Source of the DNA: Rutidosis leptorrhynchoides
Taxonomy: Eukaryota > Streptophyta > Magnoliopsida > Asterales > Asteraceae
NCBI RefSeq assembly: GCF_046630445.1
Contig: NC_092333.1
Location: 6,630,501-6,694,500 of the forward strand
Length of the DNA: 64,000 nt
Direction: 5' to 3'
This document shows positions 23,700-37,063 of the stretch, one piece after another; the stretch's first letter is position 1; every line of letters begins with the position of its first letter. Below the pieces are notes generated by a model. That model was not told the DNA's origin and searched no databases. It was given only the letters and a program-made list of their open reading frames with translations. The position numbers were made by a program, and so were the translations under genes.

Positions 23700-24850
23700 T
23701 TATCGATCTCCCATGGCTTGGTAGATAGGCGGTCTGTGCTTCAACCAATGTACCAAGTCTTTGTCTAAAGGAGCCTTGTCTAAAAATGTATCTAACATCG
23801 GACTACCAAAAACTTTTGGACAGCTTTTGAAAGACCATATTTTGTCTTTCGGCCATGCCTTTTGGGGCTGCTTCTCCTGAAAACAGAAAACACAATTCAA
23901 CATGTCCAGATTAAAAACTTGAACTTTTAACTTTACTTGTAAAATGTGTTGATTTCTCTTGTATTGTGTCGGCAAAAGGAAAATAACTGACCACCCTAGA
24001 CAGCATGGATTTGACAGTTCGTGGACCATAAACTCGATTTGGTGACGGTTTCAGTGTTCTTGTATAAAATGATCCAATTTCCGGTAATGATAAGCATCCT
24101 CTGCTGGCTCTGATGAGGTGGATGTCTGGCTCTAAATAAGCTTGGTTATGCCAATATATCAGCTGCCCTAAGCAGTAGTTTTTAGCATATGCCTTGCGGT
24201 ATTCATGCAGCCCTGGTCCCAATTTTTCAGCAGATTTGGGACCCAGATCGAGAGGACTGATATAAACAGGTGCGGATACTACGGTCTCATACTCCTACAA
24301 GATGAGTTAGAAACAAAATTATGAGAACATATTGAGCTAACAAGCATAGTCAATCTTTTTGAGGAACTGGACCCACCTGGAGTCTAAAAAAGTGTTTTGT
24401 GTGAGCATAAAGGTGTATCAAGTCCGCAGCAGCATCGTGTCGACATTTTATCGAGCATTGAAGGTTTCGGACCTCATCCCTCAACCTGAAAGACAAAGAT
24501 AGCTCCATATAGTCAAGGAATCAATCAATGGTTGTGATTAGGTCAAACAGATCAAATGGGTCAATTAATAAATTAATCTTAAAGGGAGCGGGATGACTGG
24601 TTAAAGTCACCATAAGTCTATCTATAATGCCCTTCCTGAAAAAAGTTAATTTATAATCCTTACAACCTTCGAAAATTTTTCATAGTTCTTGTCAATATAG
24701 TTGAATATACTGTTCATTACTTAAATAAAATGAAGAAAAAAATGTGGGTCAACGAAACCTGATACACTTTGACCCAAACCAAATTTGACTTTTGGCCAAC
24801 ACGCCAATCTTGCCACATTTATTAAAGTCAGCTAGAAAAGGAGGTAACAT

Positions 24851-24890
<40 letters not shown>

Positions 24891-27800
24891 TGATGTTTAC
24901 CATATCAGGGATTTTCGAAGGTCCCGTTGGATATCGTCAGAAGAGAACGGATCGTGAGCATGAATGCTGGACCTGAGTTCATTCAGGTATTCATCTTCCA
25001 GATGAGGTGCAAGGCATTGCATAAGTTCATCAACAAATGATCCTTCACCTTTCCATATGAAAGACGCTACTTGTTTAGGAGTAAGCTTCTCTAGTAATGG
25101 TGGAGCTCTCTTTGGATCCCCAAACACAGTTTTCATCACATATCTCACCTATAAACACACATAACACTTTGAAGTAGCCAAAGATTAAAGCACAAAATAA
25201 GCAAGAAGATTCATGTCATGAGGTAAGTGAAAGAAAGAGGATTTTACCTTGTCTAGTGTAATGGCCAGATTTTGAATTCTTTGGTTAAATACACCCTCAG
25301 CCTGTCCCGGTCAAGATTCAAGAACAATACAGCAGTCATGAGATAAGTGAAAGAAAAATGATTATGAAAGAAGCAACTAATGAATGCTGCGGTACTCCTA
25401 TTTTACCTGAATTTCAGCTTCGTTTTTCTCAGTTTCCATGCATATATCTGTACAATATTTACTCTTTTCTTCCAAATTATGAGTTAAAATAACCTCCGGA
25501 AGCTTAGTTCTTTCAAAATGGATAAACCTTACCTGCAATAGAACTGGAAGTTAGAACTTCAAGTTCTTGTATATCAAGAATATTCCACTTGCTAACAAGT
25601 AGAGGTCGCCAATATTGATGGGTCAGGCCGGGTGAGTGGTGACTAACAAATCAAAACAAATATCGTTTGTATTGTATCTGTTCATTTATAGTATAGGTCA
25701 AATTAACACATTTGAAAGTTATAATCCCACATCTACTGACAAGTAAGATAAAAAGGTCGTACCACACGTGCAGAGTATGCAACGAGCCAATCAGGTAACC
25801 CACTAAGCAAACAACTACCAAGTCCTGCTTTACTCAATTCAATATAATCATCTTCCGATACGGAATTTAATTCACAGGCCTCCAGCATCAACTGATGTCG
25901 ATTTAAAATACCATGGCATTCTTTAAGTACCTAGGAGAACAAACCACAAATAATAATAATAATAATAATAATTGAAGAAATTTGGTACCAGATTATGAAG
26001 ACAGAATAGTAAAATATAAGAACAAGAACTTATTGGAAATCCTTCTCCAATTATAGAAAAACTCTTATTACAATCTCCTTATTACATCCCTATTTATAGT
26101 TGATTAACCTTATCCATTAAGTTAATCAAGTCTAGTCTAGAATAATCTAGGATAACCAAGTCTAGAATCATCTAGGATAGTCAAGTCTAGAATAAAGTAG
26201 AAAAGTCAAGGAAGAAGCAAAATTGAAAACAATGACGGCTAGCCCACTTGTTATCCGTTCACATGTTCCACCTCCTCAAATCCATTTGAGATATAATTTC
26301 ACAAAATAAACCTCTAACTATTACTTTATGTCAAGATTGGTCCAACAATGACCCCCCCAATCTTGACCTTGAGTAATCATTTATTTCTTTGAGTCTTCAA
26401 TCCTTTGAACCCCAAGAATCTCTCTCATTTCAGCAAACTTTAACTTCGGCAATGCTTTTGTAAGAATATCAGCCCGTTGCTGATCCCAGCTGATGTGTTC
26501 AACTTTAATCTTCTCCATTTCAACACATTCTCGTATGAAATGATACCGTGTGTCGATATGCTTACTTCTTCCATGAAATACCGGATTTTTCATCAATGAT
26601 ATTGCTGACTTATTATCAACTTTGATCACGACTTGTTCTTCTTTTCTTCCAGTTATTCCAGCTAAGAGTCCCCTTAACCATATTGCTTGACAAGCTGCTG
26701 CAGTAGCAGCCATAAATTCTGCTTCGCAGGATGATAAGGCCACTGTTTGTTGTTTTTGTGAATTCCAAGCAATAGGTCCATCATCAAAGTAGAACACTAA
26801 TCCAGTAGTACCCTTTCCATCATCTGGGTCCACCGAGAAGCTGCTGTCACTAAATCCAAGTAGGTTATTGCTACCATTCCTTCGATAGTGAATACCCAGG
26901 TCTACTGTACCTTTCAAGTACCTGAGAATTTGCTTAACAGCTTGAAGATGAGTAATTTTAGGAGTTTGCATATACCTACTTGCATATCCCACCGAGTATG
27001 CAAGATCCGGCCGTGTATGAGTTAAATACCGAAGGCATCCAATTGTTTTCCGGTATTCAGTTGCATCAACACATTTGCTGCCATCATCTTTCATCAACTT
27101 CACACCTGGTCCCATTGGATATTTGGTGGAATTGCACTCCCACATTCCTGCTTCCTCTAGGATTCTTTTAGCATATCTTGATTGATGAATTTTTATTCCA
27201 TCTATGCCTTGTATTACTTCGAGTCCGAGATAATAAGAAAGTAAGCCCAGATCACTCATCTCGAATTTATCTTCCATTTGCCTTTTGAATTGTTTGATTT
27301 TCTCCAGGTTATTACCCGTTACAATCAAATCATCAACATAAATTCCTACCAAAAGTGATCCTTCTTGTGTTCTTTTTGTGTATACAGCTTGTTCAAGCTT
27401 ACACCTTCGAAATCCATATTCCTTTAGAACTCCATCTAATTTTGTATTCCAAGCACGTGGGGCTTGCTTCAGGCCATAGAGAGCCTTTGACAGTCTGTAC
27501 ACCTTTTGTTCCTTCCCCTTTATCACAAAACCTTCCGGTTGAGATACGAAGACTTCTTCCTTGAGGTCACCGTGTAGAAATGCTGTTTTAACATCTAGGT
27601 GATGAACATCTCACCCTCTTTGGGCTGCCAAAGCTAGAATAAGTCTAACAGTCTCAAGTCTAGCTACGGGTGCGAATACCTCGTCAAAGTCTACACCATG
27701 TGTCGGGATGTAGCCTTTGGCAACTAGCCGTGCTTTATGTCGTGCGACATTTCCTTTTGCATCCCTTTTAATTTTGTATACCCATTTTAGTCCAATAGGT

Positions 27801-30800
27801 CGGTGTCCTTGGGGTAGATCCATTAACTCCCAAGTATTATTCCTTTCAATGGAAGCTATTTCACCTTCCATAGCTTGCTGCCATTCTTTATATCTTGTAG
27901 CTTCCCTGAAATTTGTTGGTTCTCCTTCAGTAAGAAGAAGATCATATATATCACTTTGATTTTTCCAACCTCGTGGTGGTGTATCATCATATGTCTCCTC
28001 TTCTGCCATAGATGGATCTGACTCATTGACTGTATCTGTCGGGAGACGAGACAACATAGGTCCTCGTTGTTTTACTGTTGTTTCAGGACTGCTAACATCA
28101 GAATGGGTTATGCTTTCCTCATTGGTCAATCTTCCTTGACTTGAGGAGTTGCTGCTTTGTGGGCTATATGAGCTGCTTGGGCTGCCTGGTTCAGTAGGCC
28201 CATTTTCGGAATTTTGATCAGCCGAGAAAACTTCACCGGGGTTTATATGTATCACGAATTCTCCTTTGTGATTAGGTTCTTGATTGTATTCTACTCCGGA
28301 ATGCCAATCCCATTTGCGTGCTTCATCAAATTCCACATCTCGACTGATTACTATTTTCATCTTCTCGAGATCATACATACGATGTGCCTTAGTTCCTGGT
28401 TCAGTTCCTAAATAAACCATAGGAATACTTCTGTCATCAAGTTTTTTTACTTGATCTGAAGGTACTTTCACATATCCAACACATCCAAACACCCGTAAAT
28501 GATCAAGATTTGGTCTTCTTCCTTTTAAAGCCTCATATGGTGTTTGATTTTTCAGAATCTTCGTGGGCAACCTGTTTAGAATATAAACCGAGTGACGTAC
28601 TGCTTCAGCCCAGAAACTTTGTGGCATATTCATTGCTTTAAGAATACTCCTTGTTGTGCTCATCACTGTTCGATTTCGCCTTTCAACGATACCATTCTGC
28701 TGTGGCGTGTAAGGTGCAGTCAACTGTCTTGTGATTCCAGCATAATCACAATATTGATTGAACTCGTTGGATGTAAATTCTCCTCCCCGATCAGTTCTAA
28801 GGACCTTTATTTTCCTTCCATATTGATTTTCAGCAATCGCCTTGAATTTCTTGAATTGCTCAAATGCCTCTCCTTTGGTTTTTAACATGAAAGCCCACAT
28901 AAACCTGCTGTGATCATCAACAATCAGCATAACGTACTTGTTTCCCGCTTGGGTGGCAGGGGATATGGGTCCGCACAGGTCTGCATAAACCTGTTCCAGT
29001 GGATTTTGGGCTCTAAAAGTCGTCTGGACAGGAAAACTTTGTCGTGAATGTTTCCCTGCTAAACATGCTTCACACATCTGCGTAGGGTGATCAATAACCG
29101 GCACTCCATCCACTAGATTGTTGGTCCCTAGCTGCTTTATTGTATCAAAGTTCACATGACCGAGACGGGCATGCCACAACCATGCTGGATCATCAATCTT
29201 GGCATGTAAACAGATTGGTGTCCCAACCTCTAGATTAATTTTATACAACCGATTAGGGGACCTTTGAACCTTCATTAGCAGCGATCCATCTACCTCAAAC
29301 ATATATAAGAAACCATGTTTGATCAAGATTACACAACCCCCTTCTTCAGCTTGCCCAAGACTAAATATGTTAGTCTTTAAGTATGGGATATAAAGTATGT
29401 CGGTCAACAAACGTTGTTCACCATTCTTACATGTTAAAAGAATAGATCCTCTTCCTTCTATATCCACACACGAGTTATCCCCAAATCTCACTGTACCACC
29501 AATATCCGTATCAAGTTTTGAAAACAGTCCTTTGTTTCCTGTCATGTGGTTTGTTGCTCCAGTATCTAAGTACCACATGTTTTCTCCACCATCATGTGAC
29601 TCATACTTTGCTGGAAAAACCTTCTTTTCACTTAGATGAATTATTTCCTTCTCGCTTCTTTGATTGGCTACGGACATCAATAGTGCAGGTCTGTCATCAT
29701 TAGCCACTGGTAGTTCGGTTGATCTAGCTTGAGTCAAATTTGCTTGTTCTCTTTTCTTTCGTGTTGGACAATCCGATGAGAAGTGTCCAAATGCATCACA
29801 TCGAAAACACTGCAGCTTGGATCGATCTTTAGTTAAGTTTTCAGTTGTTTGTCTACCAGCAAAAAAGTTTTGTCCGCGGCCTGAACCCCTTCCTCGACCA
29901 CCAAACTGTCCACGACCTCGGCCCCTACCCCGGGTGTATTGGCCATTCCCTCGACCTTGACCAAAGTTGTTTTCCCTTTTCTTTCTTGAGTCCCATCCTT
30001 CATAGGACAACAGAAGTTGGTCATGGCTGTTATTTGTAGTCTTTAGACTGGTTCGTTCTTCGTAAGCTTTTAGCCTACCCACAACTTCCTGGAATTTCAC
30101 CGTTTTGAGATCAACCAGTTGTTCGATAGTGGCTGCCATATTTAAGAATTTTTCTGGTATGGCAGTTAATATTTTTCTCACCAACGTGGTTTCCTCAATG
30201 ACGGTTCCAAGTGCAGCTGATTTTGAGGCAATTCCAGAAAGTTTTGCTGCAAAATCATCAATTTTTTCGTTATCTTTCATTCTTGCTGCTTCAAATTCAG
30301 CTTTAAGAGTTTGAAGCCTAGCCTCCATTACTCGTTCAACTCCAAGGTGACGGGTCTTGATTGCATCCCAGATTTCCTTCGCATGGGTGCAACTTGCAAC
30401 TTGAAGAATCAAGTCTTCAGGTAAAGACTGATACAGATAAGCGATTGCAGCATTATCCTTTTTCTGATCGACATCAGTTCCAGGTTCAATTGATTCCCAG
30501 ATTCCATGTGCCTTAAAAATCGCTTTGATCCTAAGCGACCAGATGGGATAATTGGTCGCAGTTAGGATAGGGCACTGGAACGTAAGATGGCTGGTATCCT
30601 TGATTGCATCCGAGGTATTGATAATATCCCCCATGAATCTGGTCTTCGATCGACGCTCGTATTTTTCTGTCTTAGAATCTGGTGATTGATCTAGTCCTTT
30701 TGATCAACAACACGATCCCTTTTGTAACTCAGCTCTGATACCAATTGAAGAAATTTGGTACCAGATTATGAAGACAGAATAGTAAAATATAAGAACAAGA

Positions 30801-33800
30801 ACTTATTGGAAATCCTTCTCCAATTATAGAAAAACTCTTATTACAATCTCCTTATTACATCCCTATTTATAGTTGATTAACCTTATCCATTAAGTTAATC
30901 AAGTCTAGTCTAGAATAATCTAGGATAACCAAGTCTAGAATCATCTAGGATAGTCAAGTCTAGAATAAAGTAGAAAAGTCAAGGAAGAAGCAAAATTGAA
31001 AACAATAACGGCTAGCCCACTTGTTATCCGTTCACATGTTCCACCTCCTCAAATCCATTTGAGATATAATTTCACAAAATAAACCTCTAACTATTACTTT
31101 ATGTCAAGATTGGTCCAACAATAATAATAATAATAATAATAATTAAAAAAAAAAAAAAAAAATCAAAGCATCATTCTACATGTCATGTCAAGAAATGAAA
31201 GCCTCACGAAACTTACTTTTTGAAAAGCCCCTTCACCAGTCAGATTCAAAAAGCTCCCTCGGCAAACTTGGCTCCCACATAAACAAACAGATGCCTCGTA
31301 CTCTTCTTTACTCTATTGATATTTGATATAAACATAATAATAAAAAAATTAAAAAACACTGACTTTCAACATCATAAAAATGAAAAATATTTTGACAGCT
31401 AAGTTAGGCAGATACAAACCTCCGTAACAGAGTTGTAATCAAAAGTAACTTCTTCTCCATATACAATAGGCCGCACGCTATAGATCCCAATTTGATACTG
31501 ACCATCAACAGCAGTTACTCTGATCTCAACATAAACCAGGGACACTGTACTCAATACTTAACTTCAACTTAAGACTCAAAACAACCACTTCTAGTTTCAA
31601 AAGTAATCTTTATTATTTTATTTTAATTTTAACATAAAATATATAACTAGATGTATAAAACGTACTTTGCCTCGCAATTTGGTCTACAAGAATGACATAT
31701 CCGGCTAGCGTAGTTGGCTTTATGCATTGCATCAACTACAACCAGGTCATAACCATCGCCATCTCCCTGATAACGAAAAATAAGAACATTATAAGACAGT
31801 TTACAACATCAACAAACCGTAAATATGGTGAATGGCATTTCGTTGGCTTCAATAAAATACCTTTGGTCTCTCAAGATAGATGTTATAGAACTCAGGTGCT
31901 GGTTCTTTACTGTCTTTCTGTAAAGCACGAATACCATCTTGCTTCTCAAACCATCTCCAAGCAGGATAAACCTAAAAATATGCAATCCATATTTAACAAA
32001 CAAGTATTTAGTGAAGTTTAATGATCAAAAGAGGTTATAATCAAATGGTAGCATACCTCTCCTAAGAACTCCACGACAAAATCATCTTCGGTAAAACCAG
32101 CTTCTTTATTACAAACAACACCAAGCCCCTAAATTTACAAATTTAAGATAAGTTAAATTAACAGAAAGTGCACAAGCTTAAACAATGGTTCTTGTTTGAT
32201 ATTCAAACAACATATTGTGGTCCAACCAAATATTCAATTTCACCCGAAACCTATTTTGACATGTTACCCAACCGGGACATCTTGTCACCTTACATTGTAA
32301 TGATGCAAGTAAAACCGTACCTTTCTATAAGCAACATAATTGTCATCAGGACGGCTACTCATAGCTTTAAGCATAAACTGACAAAGTTCTGCTGTCCGTG
32401 TATCATGGTCTTCTTTGGCAATTTTTAAAATATCTTCAATAACTGGCTTTAATGAATACTTCATAGGTGTATTGCCAGTGCCTGTAAAAGATCTGACTTG
32501 CTTATTCAATATGCGAAGGAGCACATCTTCAATAAACACATGTTTATCAAGATGCCAATCCGATTCCTCGGGCATTGAATCCAATAGAAGATTGTGAGTG
32601 TATGGATCTATGCCATAAACTTCTTGTTCTATCACTTCATCTCCAAGTTGTTTTCTAGGTTTATAGTCTTTAACTTCAGGAAAATCCATGTCAGCGTCTT
32701 CAGTTCCATTCTTTTGAGCAACGAGCTTCTCAGAATAGTCTTCGGGCAATGTGACTTCCATCTTTCTTTGCACATTTTCATGATCTGTTACAATAATGTA
32801 GTGATCGATTACTTCATATTTTCTGGTAACTGGTGGAACGAGGCTCGCTTTAGTCATGCGCGCACCCCATTCACGATCATCGGTAAAGGAATCAAATCCA
32901 TCATCTGCACTAACATAACCATCACTATTGAATCGTGTTCCCATGTCACTGTTAGTACCAGATGAACTACTCTCATTATCCGTCTCTGTTTCTTCTGAAG
33001 AACGTGACATGTCATCAGATGTATCACTTCCAGAATCCATGGCTTTTTTGTTCAACTTAGATAGACGCCTTTTAATTTCACGATCAGAAGCATAAGATCC
33101 ATGTTCAGTACCACCATTAATAGTTGACACACTACTTATACTCTTGTACTTTCTTTCTCTGTTGACCTTCTTTGACTTTGAGAATGCAGAACTGAACCCG
33201 AACCCTGGAGGTGAGTCATCTTTCCAACTCTTCATCATCGCATCTTTCTCTATAGAAAACTTGGAACGATCTTCTAAACTTTTGGCCAGATGGATAAATA
33301 ATGTGATGATGTGATTCAAATCTCTAGCTTCCCCTTTATTTTTAACTCTGAAGTAACGAGTTTTATACGGGTGAAAAAAAAAAAAAAATGAAATAGTATA
33401 AAGAGAACATTAAGAAAATACAAGTATAAACAAGATTTACCTTATTGCTCCTTGACACATTCGCTTGATATCATCTTTCACGGACCCCAAACCCCGACCA
33501 GCATAGTAACCATTTGTAATTTTACTCTCTATTTCAGCAACCTGGGCATTAACAAATATGTATATATAGAAAAATGTGTAACAGGTGCGTATCAAAAGGG
33601 AGAAAATATTGAAGGAGTGTATTACTTTGGGAATAAAATATCCAAACGTGTTCTCCTTCATGATCTCTTTCAAACCAAGAGCTAGAAATTGTTTCATCCT
33701 CTTGTACCCATTTTCAGATTTCTTCATTGCTAAACGCCTCAATTGAGCATCTCTAGATAGCATGGATGATGATTTTCGGGCATCAAAAACTTTAGAACGT

Positions 33801-36800
33801 TTGTACATGCTTCTACGAAATAACTGATTTGATGCGTCTCTCTTGTCCAGACTTTCAAAATAGTCTCTAAGCCCGCTAGAATCCTCCACGTGACTATCAA
33901 TCACTCTTCTTTCAGTCAGCCGATTGTTCGTCATGGTTGACTGTGAAGCCCGGGTTCTGACCCATGTGACATTCGGAAATTTAGGAACCAAGTCTTCAAA
34001 CTGGCTGCAGCCTCTGATATCTATAGATGATAAACTGGGGAACAACCTAATAATATCTTCAAGCATGGTGGGAGTTATTTTCGTGCACCCACGTACAACC
34101 AAGGAAGTAATTCTCTCTTTATTATAACCATTCTGCAAGAAAGAAACATGATAGTATATATTATAACATTACCAAATAAAACATTAAAAGTAGATGAAAA
34201 GAGCAACTGACCATTATGTTTTGCATCATTGAGTCGATGCAATTAGAGACCGATGACAAGTCAGCCTGTCTGGAGATATCTTTGTAGAAGCTCATAACGG
34301 ATCTCCAGTGCTTACAAGTTAAATTGGCATAGACAAGGGATTTTAAATCGGTTCTAAGAAAATGAAAAACACGTGCCAACACATGTCCATTTAATGGACC
34401 CCAACTTTCATTCTCCGCCACAGAACACGTGCTACTTTCTTTGCAGAAAGTGGTGTCACCACATAAATCATCAAACGATATTTCATTCTTTTCCAAAGTA
34501 GATATGTCATCTTCCAATTCATAATTTTTGCTAACTTGATCTGTAGTCAAAAATGATATGAAGTTTTGAGGACTATATGAACAAGTATAATATCATTTAC
34601 AAACTGAATAGGATGGCATTATTACATATAGCAAAAGTAGAGACAGGAAAAAAAATGCATGGAGATTCAAAACAGTTGTTAATAATACCTGATCTTGTGA
34701 GTTTATTAGTGACAGCTGGAATAAATAAGTTCTTCTCTATTTCTTTCCTTGGCTGTCTCAGGTTGATCCATGGATCCAAAACTTCATTTACGGCTGCAGC
34801 AAACTCCCGACTTTTGTATGATTTCATAATTAATTCATGAAGCTTTCCTCTAGTATAACCAATAAACTGAGGATGCATACTGTTAAATGAACTTGATCTA
34901 GAGTTCTCATCATCAATCTTTTTCGTGCCATCTGATGCAGAGGTAACCGGGACCCACAGTTTATCAAACTTCCTGAAAACACTACTTTGTTTCTGGATGA
35001 TACCTTGATCGGCCAACACTTGGACATCCGAGTATGACAATGGGCCCCGTTCATGACCAGCACCATCAAGATAATACCAGTCGCCAAGATGTAACTGCAG
35101 GTCATCTTTAGTTGAAAGCTGATCCTTTGGCATACTAACGGGCATGATTCTCTTCGAGGAGACATATTGATTAACATGTTCAAGAGTAGTACTTTCCCTT
35201 TGAGAAACACTTTCCTCTGATGATCTTTTAGAATCACTAGTTGGACCATAACGGTGATTAGGCCTTGAAGAGTACCTTTCTTTTCCATTAGCTCTTATTC
35301 GACATGCATATGCCCATGGATCTTGATTCTTTGAAAACACAGGAGACACATACGCGTTTATCCTGACCACTGGAAGCATCATTCCTTTGGCCCCCCTTGC
35401 ACCAAAATTTTTGGTTTGGGTTGACCTGTAGTCAGTGGACTCATCCAATGGATTAAAAGCCCAAAATGGAAGATCAAGCCGCCCTCCATGAGAAGAATGA
35501 TATATTTCATCTTTTTGATATATACGAGGGTCTTCATGTCCGGACTTAGGCATATGACATAGAGGATAGCCATCAGTAAGAACAAACTTCTTTTTCCAAA
35601 ATCCATCTTGAGCAGTTTCATCAATCCTCTTCCAATCCCCACCTTTGCATGACCACTGGCCAGAAAACCAGTCACACGTATAATCGAACTCATGTGAATA
35701 GTCTTTGTCAGAAATTGTTGATCCAGTTGGCCTTATATCAACAACTTCTTTAGATATGTCCTCACCCATTTTGACATTGTCATTATTCCCAACCTCAACT
35801 TGATGATAATCGAAACCTGTGAATATGTTAAGATACGTATTAGAGGCACATTCATGTCATAACTGGAGATTCAGAATAAAGACAGACAAGGCTTAGATAG
35901 TTTATATGGTTAAGCAAAGTAACATAGAGCCAGCTTACATACTTAAAAGCCTGAATAATTTCAAATTTGCAGTCATTCACAGATGTAATGCAGAACCTTC
36001 CTTCAAATATTACAGTGATACTTGTATCACATATTTGTTTCCCAAAAAGCAAATTAACTATTTCTAACTTTACTTGATTGTTTTCAGCGCCTGTTTGGGT
36101 AAGATTTGGTATCTAATATAAATGTAACCATAACTAGTATCCAGAAGATGCGTATAGAACAGCAGCTCTGTAGTGTTCATAATAACATGAAAAATGATAG
36201 AAAAGCAAGTGCAGATCTGACTCGCGTACATACATGTATCTTTTGCAAGCGTAACTAAAAATGCCTTATGTCCTAAAATCATCAAGTCAGGTATCTTACA
36301 CACGTATAGCCGACAATATACCTATATCTTAGCATAATCGCGTGATTCCAAATGCAGCATATCAGCTAGACGTGTGGGGCCCTCATATATTAAATCTTTT
36401 CCCATCCACGTTTTACCAATTTGATTTTTACACCATGTGTGTCATGTCCACTTAGATACATTCTTAAAGAGCAGGTTACGGCTAATACTAAACTTCAGAC
36501 GTCCACTAAAACAATTTCAAACCTAAATATATGATGCTACTTATGTCATGACGAAGCCATTATAACTAATATGACAACTAAGAGAATGAATACTAAAACT
36601 CCTCACTAAATGACATCAAAATAAAAACAGTACCTTCAGAGTATCCCCATCTCTGCAGCTCATCATGGGCAGATGTCATTTGCAGAATTTCTGCAGGATA
36701 TTAAATTAAATACCAGATGAATACAAAAATATATATTAGTGCGGTAAACCAGAGGAGCTACCTAATAATATCAACATATATACCTGGAAAACGGGTCAGG

Positions 36801-37026
36801 TTGGGTCGGTATGGGTAACCGGGTCAAAACAGTTTTGGGTTGAAATGGGTCATGAGTCAAACGGGTATTAATTTTAAACGGGTCCAAACGGGTCAGGTTG
36901 GGTCAGTTTGGGTAAGTGGTAACAGGTCAAAACGGGTCAAATGGGTCAAAAAGGTCCAAACAGGTCATAGACTTTTACATTTGATTTATTACATTTAGAC
37001 TTACATTTGATTTATTACATTTATTA

Positions 37027-37063
<37 letters not shown>

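Larger units (their letters stand above)
25973..31120 (-). mobile_element. Young Ty1/Copia retrotransposon in ATXR3 intron 12
   Basis: 5148 bp with 375-bp LTRs (25973-26347 and 30746-31120) that differ at one site by my reading. It is flanked by the 5-bp duplication ataat (25968-25972 and 31121-31125) inside an AAT microsatellite. The primer site matches tRNA-iMet (30731-30743, - strand). A G-rich purine tract borders the other LTR. It is oriented like the host gene. Order of parts: gag, protease, integrase, reverse transcriptase, RNase H, as in Copia. Near-identical LTRs mean a very recent insertion. The element is almost whole, with about one break in its coding region. Confidence 0.95.
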
